Shown here in pieces: positions 9,506-18,398 of a stretch of DNA of 64,000 bases; the first letter of the stretch is position 1, and each line of letters begins with the position of its first letter. A program made the position numbers and the translations under genes. Source of the stretch: Aralia elata (taxonomy: Eukaryota > Streptophyta > Magnoliopsida > Apiales > Araliaceae); contig CM068380.1 in NCBI GenBank assembly GCA_034770075.1, forward strand, positions 39,574,695-39,638,694, written 5' to 3'. The notes beneath the pieces were generated by a model that was given only the letters and a program-made list of their open reading frames with translations, searched no databases and had not been told where the DNA came from.

Positions 9506-12424
9506 TGTAACGAATGCAATTTTTGTGATTGAATAAAAATATTTATTGAGTTATATAAATATTTTTATTAATTTATTGAGTTAAATAAATAATTTATTAA
9601 GTTTTTGTGAAGTGGGTATATGTTAAGTTTAATTATGTTAAATGTTATTTGAATGTGATTTGTTATGTAATTCTAATTTAATTTAATAATTAAATTAGAT
9701 GATGAAAAGGTTTATTTGAATAAATGATTTATTTGAATAAGAGAATTTATTTGGTATTATTGTAATTTGTTAAATGAATTTATTATTTGAGTTGGTAAGG
9801 TTTAATTGAATTTATTTAATAATAAGTTCAATTAAATTAGAAGTGTGATATTTTAAACTATATGTTATATTGGTTTATTTAAATAAATGAGAAAGTGTTT
9901 AATTCAGTTTTACCAAACAAGGCCCTATGATCTTTGTTTGGGAATAATGGGTTATTTTATTTATATTTTACCAAACAAGGCCTTAAGACCTTTAGTTAGA
10001 ATAATAGATTATTTTATTTGTAATTGCCAAACATAGCCTTATGGCTTTTGAAATTTTAAACTGATGGATTAAATTTAGATTATACGTTATTATATTAATT
10101 ATCAGTTTTTATTTTTATCAGTTTTATTTTTAAAGTGCGTCAGTTGTAAGAAAAAGAAAAGAAAGAAAAGAAAGAACAGAGTTCAAAGAGAAAAGAGGAT
10201 ATACAGAGAAGAAGAGAGAGTTAGAGAGAAAAGAGAGAATTGAGAGTTTGTGAATTGAGAAAGAGAAGGAAGGGAAGTGCTAGTAAGGAATTATATACAT
10301 AACTTGAAGGTATAATTCTTATTAGTTTTGTTTTAATTATATTTTTATTATTTTACTTCTCTGTATGTGATTTTTACTTCACTGTATATGAATTTATATG
10401 CCAAATACATGAATTACTTGGTTATAATTGTTAGTAAGCATGTATTAGAGATTATGTGGTGATTATAAACTAGTTTGAAGAATTAATTCATGAAAACATG
10501 CTTTAGAATTGAGTTCTTAGTTTTACAGAGCTTTATTTCATGTATGGCATATTTGTATGAAAATTGATGATTCAATTTGGTTATTAATCGGTGAATTAAT
10601 AATTGTTTATGATTATGTGATGAAAAACATGAATAATGCAAGAAGAATGGTTTTAATTGGTTGAAAAATGAATTTATAGAGTTTAATTTCATGAGAATAG
10701 TTAAAACTCGAATATTTCGTTTTAACAGTGAATTTTTGGTTTTAAACTAGTTGTTTATGTGTTAGAATGATTAAAATGTTTACAGAACATGTTAGGTAAA
10801 TGTTTTATATCATATATGATGTCTGGGTATGTTTAATTTGTATTCTGGATGGTAGAATTCGGAAAATTTGGCCAAATTTGGCCTAAGTTTTCACTGGTTC
10901 GCGAGCTGGGAAGATGACTGTCGAGTATCTCGCCCCGACGAGAAAATGTGAAGAAATCTTCGCCCCGGCGAGAAATTTTGTTCTGTAAATCCCCGCCCCG
11001 ACGAGGTCTCGCCCCGGCGAGCGTTTTGTTCAGTAAATTCTCGCCCCGGCGAGAATCACTGCTGGATAAAAAAAAAATTTATTATTATGTTTTCTTTTCT
11101 TGGTAGCTATGATGTATCATTGCATGCCTAATTAAACTTATATTAATGTGATTAAAGTATTGTCAAGATGGTTGCTAAACTAGTACTTGTTGACTATGGT
11201 ATGTTAAATGAGATGTTATAATATAAAGGATAAAAGCAAGCTTAAAGTGTATATTATTTTGTAACTAATTATGTTACCATTTTATAATTAAATGTATAGG
11301 TTATTTAAGGACCGTGAGATATTTAATTTGTAATCAACGCTTGAGGCAAGTTCCTTATCTCAACTTATTACTTTTACGTTGAGCAAGTTTTCCTTCCTTA
11401 AGCTTGAGAATTATTTATAGCAAGTTGTTGTTCTCTTTTAACTTGTTAATTTATTCAAGACAAGTTTATTTATATTGAGCAAGCTTATTGACCTTAGCTT
11501 ATTGATATTCAAGCAAGGTTATTATCATGATTATATACTCAAGCTTTATTCCAATCATTGTTATTATTCAAACTTCGAGTATAGTTTCTATTGAACAAAC
11601 TCTATTGAATTAGACTAGCAAACCCTTATTGATTCAGCTAGTCCTTAGTTGATGAGCGTTTCAAAGACTTAGAATATTTTCTATACTTGTTCTAAGCCAA
11701 TTTCCTTTTTGGTATGGATTCAGACGATAAACTGAGATGAACAACCCTAATATAGGGGATTATTTACGCGACAGCGTTAAAATGTTTGTGCACAATACAT
11801 TGTACAAAGGGCTGATCCCCCTGAGTACGAGATGTTGGTCCATAGTCTATATGACTGTTAAAGGTTACAATAGAAATACTTGTCAACCTAGGACATAGTT
11901 CGAGGTCTTGTGACCCTCAGATATAATTTCTAAATCTTGAATTCTATATTTTAGGAATCAAGCATTCTAACGAGCTTTTAAACTTTAATCATTTATTGGT
12001 TGAGAATCAGAAAACTATTACTCCTCAGTTGAAATCATTTCATTTAGATATTATTGTTATTGTACTTGTGAGCAATTATTTGCTCACTCTTGCACTAATC
12101 ATTGCAGCTAAGGCTGAGAAGCCGGACGAGCCGTCCACGAGCAAAGGCAAGGGCAAGATGCATAAATAGCTAAAGACCTATTATTTATTTGATGATCGAT
12201 TGTATCAAGACTTATTTAAATTATGTTTTATTCCGCATTTGATGTATTAAGGTTAAGATAACCTGGGAATTGAATGTTTAATAGTTTGGTGATGTAACCC
12301 ATTTTGGGAAAATATTTCTTTAAGTTTATTTAATTGTTATTTTATTGGGTAGTTAGTTTTGAATGTATGTTATAGTGAACACCAAATCAGTGGGAATTAA
12401 GTACCTGGATTTGGGGGTGTCACA
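9506..12424 (+). mobile_element. 5' LTR of chromodomain Gypsy
   Basis: This LTR runs from TGTAACGAATGC to GGGGGTGTCACA. It is nearly identical to 18399-21316. It contains A/G-rich 5' sequence (10140-10280), a GC-rich repeat block (10924-11055) and repeated CAAGTT/TTGAGCAAG phrases (11340-11600). The region at 12070-12170 carries a small open phrase ending in a TAG shared by related LTRs. The LTR is unusually long for this element class. Confidence 0.93.
10924..11055 (+). repeat. CTCGCCCCGGCGAG repeats in 5' LTR
   Basis: Five or six imperfect copies of a unit centred on CGCCCCGRCGAG occur, separated by AT-rich phrases such as TTTTGTTCTGTAAATC. Each unit is nearly self-complementary. The matching block in the 3' LTR has a different order and number of units. 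Confidence 0.85.
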
Positions 12425-12427
12425 GGT

Positions 12428-12440
12428 TGGTATCAAAGCT
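12428..12440 (+). promoter_or_regulatory. Primer binding site, tRNA-Met type
   Basis: TGGTATCAAAGCT lies three bases after the LTR end. It matches the plant initiator tRNA-Met complement TGGTATCAGAGC with one change in the first twelve bases. It would prime minus-strand synthesis. Confidence 0.85.
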
Positions 12441-12661
12441 GTAGATTATGAACCTTTAGGTGGGGAAAACCTTAGGGTAGTAGCCTTTTAGAAGATAGAG
12501 AATATAGTGGTGATAAACTCTTATCGAGTTCTAAGGAATGAATTACGGAAATTCATAAAAGACAACAAAATGATTATGTGTTATGTGCTTATTTGATAAC
12601 AAACTTATGTGCTCGCGAGTATTATCGATTAGTAATTAAAACTTAAAATTTTGTTGTCAGG

Positions 12662-13495
12662 ATGACTGATAGAGGAGAGCCCAGCCAGACTAGGGAGGAG
12701 GAGCCCCGAGATATTCACGTGGTTCATGAGCAGCTAGTGCAGAGGGAGCCATCTCCATTGGTTACAGTTACAGGTCACGAGTATGAGCCTGAGACTGATC
12801 CTGAGGAGGACCCTGAGGAGGATCCTGAGGAGGACCCTGAAGAGGTTGAGGAGGAGGAGGAAGACCCTGAGGGGATATCACTATCTACTTTAGGTGTTCA
12901 GATGTACGAGCAGGTGTATGATCGCAATATAGAGTTGCAGGATAGAATGGAGGAGTTAGAGAGGCAGCTGGCAGAGCGACAGACTGCTTTGGAGCAGAAG
13001 AGCAGTGAGATCGAGGAGCTAGACATACGTCTTGGAGATGTTGAATGGAAGCTGGTTCATATAGAGAGTGAAAAGGAGGAGTTAGAGGAACATGCTGCAG
13101 AACGTCAAACCACTCTAGAGCAGAAGGATGCTGAGATTCAAGACCTTTCATCACGTCTTGCAGAGGCTGAGCAGAGGCTAGCACAGTCTGAGTATCGACA
13201 CGGACAGTTGTTAGCCAGGAATGAGATTGTACGAGATGAGTTGAAAAAGGAGTCAGCTGAGCGGACGAGAGCTGAGACAGCTTGGCTGAGGGAGGCTGAT
13301 CGCGCAGATCGTGTTAAGTGTGAGGTGCGGTCAAAGAAGGCCAAGATTGATGATATGGAGTATATTTTTCACTCCACAGTGGATAGAGCTCTGGATCGAG
13401 TTCATCGTCATCCAGATATGGTGGATCGACGGATGGTGACTCGTATTATGGAGCAGGAACGCCAGGAAGCTGTGCGTCGTGGGATGTCATCATAG
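12662..13495 (+). CDS. Extra ORF upstream of gag: acidic, coiled-coil protein
   Basis: This intact ORF of 277 codons begins at an ATG 237 bases after the 5' LTR and is separated from gag by about 290 bases without a gene. Residues about 35-65 are very acidic, with four tandem DPEE-type units. Residues about 75-225 are rich in E, Q, L, R and K with heptad spacing and look like a long coiled coil. That segment contains an internal duplication (AERQTALEQKSSEI and AERQTTLEQKDAEI, about 49 residues apart). No enzymatic motif, zinc knuckle or membrane segment is seen. Additional ORFs are known in plant Gypsy elements, but I do not recognise this protein. A role with Gag, in assembly or RNA handling, is only a guess. 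It has no stop codon although pol has two. Confidence 0.85.
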   Translation: MTDRGEPSQTREEEPRDIHVVHEQLVQREPSPLVTVTGHEYEPETDPEEDPEEDPEEDPEEVEEEEEDPEGISLSTLGVQMYEQVYDRNIELQDRMEELERQLAERQTALEQKSSEIEELDIRLGDVEWKLVHIESEKEELEEHAAERQTTLEQKDAEIQDLSSRLAEAEQRLAQSEYRHGQLLARNEIVRDELKKESAERTRAETAWLREADRADRVKCEVRSKKAKIDDMEYIFHSTVDRALDRVHRHPDMVDRRMVTRIMEQERQEAVRRGMSS

Positions 13496-13789
13496 ATTAT
13501 GATTAATTATGTTATTATGAAACTATGAGGTGAATAAATTGTAAATCCCAGTTTCTATAATGGGATAGAATAATGATGTAATCCTGGAACTTTGTGATTT
13601 CAGGATAGATGATTTGATGTAAATAACTACGATGTTATCTCTATTATGTTTTGAAGTAGTTAATAAATAAAATGTGAAAGTTTATCAGTTGTACGGTGTG
13701 TTAAGTGTTGTTTATAAATGTTTAAGTTGAGACTTAAATGTTTAAATAATTGAGCAATAGTCTAATAACGCGAATTTTTTTAACAGAAG

Positions 13790-14875
13790 ATGCCGCCAAG
13801 AAGACAACCAACACGTCAACAAACCCCTGAGGGATCTACTAGCAACGAAGCAGCCAACGCTAATCCCATGCAGCAGTTGGTAAATTTGTTAACGGGAGCC
13901 TTTGCAAATCAACCACAAGCTCAGGCTACAACCTTTAAAGACTTCAAGGCTATCGGACCTCCGGAATATCACGAGTCTATGAATCCGATAGAGGCTCAAA
14001 CGTGGATTATGGAAATGGAGAAGGTGTTTGATGTCGCTAGAGTCAGCGAGGACCAGAAGATGGCATTTGCAACCTTCATGCTGAAATCAGAAGCTAGCTA
14101 CTGGTGGCAAGCAAATAAGACTCGAGGTGGCCAAGGGATTATTCCGTGGGAGCGGTTTAAAGAGATGTTTTTCGAGACCTACTTTTCGGCAAGTGCTCAA
14201 AATCAAATGGAGGTACAGATTTTAGAACTGAAGCAAGGTACCATGACGGTACCTGAATATGCTGCAAAGTTTAATGAGCTGGCGCGGTTTGCGCCATATC
14301 AGGTCAACACGGATGAGCGGAAGGCTAGGAGATTTGAGCAGGGACTGAAACCCTGGTTATATAGCAGAGTTTCGTTGTTTCAACTGAACTCATTTGCGGC
14401 AGTGCTGGAAAAGGCGATTATCGCTGAAGGAGGCAGTGATGCTCTGACCAAGTATAATCAGGAGCAGAGGAAGAAGAAGAATGAGAGTGAAAACAAGGCA
14501 AGTGGTAGCCATGGAGGCAGTAGTCAAAAGAGAAAATGGAATGATAGTAACTCTGCGGGAAGTCAGCAGGGTAATCAGAAGAAGAAGATGGAGGTGTGCA
14601 GTAACTGTGGAAAGAGCCATATGGGTGCTTGTTTGAAGGGTAAGCGGGTGTGCTTCAACTGCGGGCAGGAGGGGCATATCGCGCCAAATTGCCCTAATCC
14701 AAAGAAAGGAGCATGTTTCATCTGCGGGTCGAAGGATCACTTTGCTCGGGAGTGCCCTAAGAAAGCAACTACAGGTGGAGCCAGTTCAGGAAAGGGAAAT
14801 ACCGGTGGTGGAGGCAACTTACTATCACAGGACCCACGCAGCCCAACCGACCTACCGCTCGAACATTCAACATAA
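13790..14875 (+). CDS. gag: Gag of chromodomain Gypsy
   Basis: The ORF has 361 codons. Its first part is the plant Gypsy Gag capsid type, with WIMEMEKVFDVA, KMAFATFMLKSEASYWW and the segment ending PEYAAKFNELARFAP. The C-terminal part has three zinc knuckles around residues 265-325: CSNCGKSHMGAC (atypical), CFNCGQEGHIAPNC and CFICGSKDHFAREC. Gag packages the RNA and forms the virus-like particle in the cytoplasm. The frame ends at TAA 14873-14875, but the protease frame starts in a different phase about 60 bases earlier. The last residues of this ORF are therefore probably out of frame. Confidence 0.93.
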   Translation: MPPRRQPTRQQTPEGSTSNEAANANPMQQLVNLLTGAFANQPQAQATTFKDFKAIGPPEYHESMNPIEAQTWIMEMEKVFDVARVSEDQKMAFATFMLKSEASYWWQANKTRGGQGIIPWERFKEMFFETYFSASAQNQMEVQILELKQGTMTVPEYAAKFNELARFAPYQVNTDERKARRFEQGLKPWLYSRVSLFQLNSFAAVLEKAIIAEGGSDALTKYNQEQRKKKNESENKASGSHGGSSQKRKWNDSNSAGSQQGNQKKKMEVCSNCGKSHMGACLKGKRVCFNCGQEGHIAPNCPNPKKGACFICGSKDHFARECPKKATTGGASSGKGNTGGGGNLLSQDPRSPTDLPLEHST

Positions 14876-16617
14876 CGGTGCAGGATGCTGTGCAGTCAAA
14901 GGATGTAGTGTCAGGTATCATTCCAGTCAATAATGTTAATGCTTATGTATTGTTTGACTCGGGTGCTACTTGCTCATTTATATCCGATGATTTTGCTAAG
15001 AAGTTAGGGTTACCCCACGAAGAATTAGATTACCCCATGAATATAGAAATTGCGAATAGGGAGGTGATTCCTGTTAAGTTTGTCCACAAGAACTGTCAGG
15101 TAGATATTAAGGGTCATCTGATGACAGTAAACTTGATCCCAATTCGTCTTGGGGAGTTTGACGTCATTCTGGGAATGGATTGGTTGTTCAACCATGGGGC
15201 AGTTATTGATTGTCAAAGGAAGTGTGTAAACCTTATGACTTCGTCGAGGGTTGTATTTTATGGCAGCAAGTCGCCTAGACAAACGAGTTGTCTGACGATG
15301 GTGCAAGCCAGAAAGATGTTGAAACAAGGATGTGTAGGATATCTAGCCTACATAGTTGATATCCGAAAGGTGGGTGCAAAACTGGAGGAGATACCAGTAG
15401 TTAGGGATTTTGCGGACGTGTTTCCTGATGATTTGCCAGGATTACCGCCAGATAGGGAAATCGAGTTTGTAATTGATTTAGCACCGGGAACGGCCCCTAT
15501 ATCGAAAGCCCCGTATCGAATGGCTCCGGTAGAAATGAAGGAGTTAATGGTGCAGCTGCAGGAATTACTGGATAAGAAGTATATTCAACCGAGCGTCTCG
15601 CCGTGGGGAGCGCCGGTATTGTTTGTTAAGAAGAAGGATGGGTCAATGCGTCTTTGCATTGATTATAGAGAGTTGAACAAGGTCACGATTAAAAACAAGT
15701 ATCCATTGCCAAGGATCGATGACCTGTTTGACCAACTGAAGGGAGCAAGATATTTTTTGAAGATAGATTTACGAAGTGGGTACCATCAATTGAAGGTGAG
15801 AAAAGAGGACATACCAAAGACGGCGTTTCGAACTAGATATGGTCACTATGAGTTTTTGGTTATGTCATTTGGTTTAACGAATGCGCCCGCAGCATTCATG
15901 GACTTAATGAATAGGGTGTTCAAACCATTTCTGGATAAGTTTGTGGTGGTATTCATAGACGACATTTTGGTTTACTCCAAAACTCAAGAAGAACACGTGG
16001 AGCATTTGAGGGTGACGTTTGAGGCGTTAAGGAAGGAGAAATTATATGCAAAATTTTCAAAATGCGAATTTTGGTTGGAGCGTGTTCAATTCCTTGGGCA
16101 TGTTATTAATAAAGACGGGATTTCAGTGGATCCAGCGAAAGTAGAGGTTGTCATGAACTGGGATCAGCCGAAGACACCGTCGAAAGTGAGGAGTTTCCTT
16201 GGTTTGGCAGGATACTACAGGCGTTTTATTCAAGATTTCTCCAGGATCGCCACTCCGTTGACGAATTTAACAAGGAAATCAGTGAAGTTTGTTTGGACGA
16301 AGAATTGCAAAGAAAGTTTCCAAAAACTAAAGGAGAGACTAAGTTCAGCACCTGTGTTATCTTTGCCAGATGCTACGGGAAATTTTGTGGTGTACAGTGA
16401 CGCATCACATAAAGGACTTGGTTGTGTGTTGATGCAGAATGGTAAGGTTATTGCATATGCATCGCGCCAACTAAAAGACTATGAAAAAGGGTATCCGACC
16501 CATGATTTGGAGTTAGCAGCTGTGGTGTTTGCTTTAAAAATCTGGAGGCACTATCTCTATGGGGAGAAGTGTGAAATATATACAGACCATAAAAGTCTGA
16601 AGTATATTTTCACGTAG
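14821..16617 (+). pseudogene. pol: Pol part 1: protease, reverse transcriptase, RNase H
   Basis: Counting from residue 1 at 14878, protease carries LFDSGATCSFIS at about residue 27. RT spans about 185-400, with LCIDYRELNKVTIKNKYPLP, MSFGLTNAPAAF and the catalytic FIDD near 359. RNase H carries VVYSDASHKGLG near 505, a downstream acidic DLELAA and a TDHKSL motif. The open phase extends upstream to about 14821, so pol begins in the -1 phase relative to gag. The frame is stopped by TAG at 16615-16617 just after KSLKYIFT, where relatives continue into a KDLNMRQRRW segment. The remainder is open in the same frame, so this is a single nonsense mutation. Confidence 0.93.
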
Positions 16618-18210
16618 AAAGATTTGAATATGCGGCAGAGGAGATGGATAGAATTGATCAAAGATTATGACTGTGAAATTCTATACCATCCAGGGAAGGC
16701 TAATGTGGTTGCCGATGCTTTGAGTAGAAAAGGTCGGGAGAAACTGTTTATGTTAACTGCTCAGGAGAAACTTGTGGCGGAAATGGCTAAGTTAGAATTA
16801 GAGGTGAAAAATCTGGCAGAGCCTAATGAAAAATTATTCCAGATGGAAACTCAACCAACTTTGGTGGAAAAAGTGAAAGAAGCGCAACTCCAGGATGAGG
16901 AGTGTGTTGAGATACAGAAAAGAGTTCTTGAAGGTGAAGAGCTTAAATATAAAATCGATACCGAAGGGTTGCTGAGATTTGAAGGCAGAATCTGGGTACC
17001 GTCGGTATTGGCAATCAGAGAGGAGATTTTGAATGAAGCTCACAGTTCAAGATTTTCGGTTCACCCGGGAAGCACAAAGATGTACCAGGATCTTCGACAA
17101 TATTTTTGGTGGCCAAACATGAAAAGAGAGGTTGCTGAATGTGTTGCGAAATATCTCACTTGTCAGAGAGTTAAAGTGGAGCATCAACGACCAAGTGGTT
17201 TGTTACAACCCTTGGAGATACCAGAATGGAAGTGGGAGCATATCACAATGGACTTTGTAGTAGGGCTTCCAACTACTCAGAAGGGATATGACGCAATATG
17301 GGTCATAGTTGACAGATTGACGAAATCAGCGCATTTCTTGCCCATCAAAATCCGATTCACTTTGGATCAGCTGGCGAAATTATATGTCAAAGAGATTATC
17401 TCAAGGCAAGGAGTTCCAGTATCAATAGTATCAGATCGAGATCCACGTTTCACCTCAAAATTTTGGAGGAGTTTGCAAGCTTGTTTGGGGACACAGTTGA
17501 GAATGAGTACAGCTTATCATCCTCAAACCGATGGCCAGAGCGAAAGAACAATTCAAACGTTGGAAGATATGCTTCGGGCGTGCGTCATGGATTTTAAAGG
17601 CAACTGGGATGATCATTTACCTCTGGTCGAGTTTGCTTACAACAATAGTCATCACGCTAGTATCGGCATGCCGCCCTACGAAGCATTGTACGGAAGGAAA
17701 TGCAGAACTCCATTATGCTGGGATGAGGTTGGTGAACGACGACTACTGGGACCCGAGCTGGTACAACAAACTGCTGAAATTGTCAAGGTGATAAGAGCCA
17801 GACTGGTAGCCGCTCAAGACCGACAGAAGAAGTATGCTGATCAACAACGACAAAATCGCGAATTTGAAGTCGGGAGCTTTGTGTTTCTCAAAGTATCCCC
17901 TTGGAAGGGAAAGATCAGATTTGGTAAAAAGGGTAAACTCAGTCCGCGGTTTATTGGACCTTTCGAAGTGCTGAAGCGGATGGGTGAAGTAGCTTATGAG
18001 GTAGCTTTACCTCCTGAGTTAGGCCATATTCACAATGTATTCCACATATCGGTGCTACGACCGTATAAGTATGATTATAAACATGTCATACAGTATGAAC
18101 CGATACAGTTTGAGCAAGATTTGTCTTATGAAGAGGTTCCTGTACAAATAGTGGACAGGAAGGAACAAGTTCTTAGAAATAAAGTGATACCTTCTGTTAA
18201 GGTAATCTAG
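16618..18210 (+). pseudogene. pol: Pol part 2: RNase H end, integrase, start of chromodomain
   Basis: The frame continues from the RNase H tail (LYHPGKANVVADALSRK) into integrase. The zinc region has the histidines and cysteines of HSSRFSVHPG and CVAKYLTCQ around residues 138-178. The catalytic core has MDFVVGLP near 209, VSDRDPRF near 270 and DGQSERTIQ near 305. A GPF-type end follows (LSPRFIGPFEVLKRMG). The last 40 residues start a chromodomain (VPVQIVDRKEQVLRNK), cut by TAG at 18208-18210. The open phase beyond it carries the expected EEATWELEEQ tail to about 18288. Chromodomains steer integration to heterochromatin in this element class. Confidence 0.93.
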
Positions 18211-18398
18211 AGGAACCACAGTGCTGAAGAAGCAACGTGGGAACTCGAAGAGCAAATGATACAGAATTTTTCTCAATTATTTGTTTAATGTTTATATTAC
18301 GATTCTGGGGACAGAATCTTTGTAAGGAGGGGAGAATGTAACGGATGATTTAATTGCATTGTGATTCTGGGGACAGAATCCTTTTAAGGAGGGAAAGA
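18211..18398 (+). other. Chromodomain tail, duplicated and real polypurine tracts
   Basis: The first 80 bases are the untranslated remainder of the chromodomain. Then a 62-base unit starting GATTCTGGGGACAGAATC occurs twice, at 18301 and 18363. The first copy has a purine tract AAGGAGGGGAGAA followed by TGTAACGGATG, which copies the LTR start. The second copy has AAGGAGGGAAAGA (18386-18398) directly before the true 3' LTR. The second tract is the functional plus-strand primer position by location. Confidence 0.85.

Noticed and set aside
12428..12440. Possible tRNA gene at the tRNA-Met match
   Set aside because: Only the 3' end complement is present, at the exact place of a primer binding site. 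No cloverleaf is seen. The same holds for 35819-35831.
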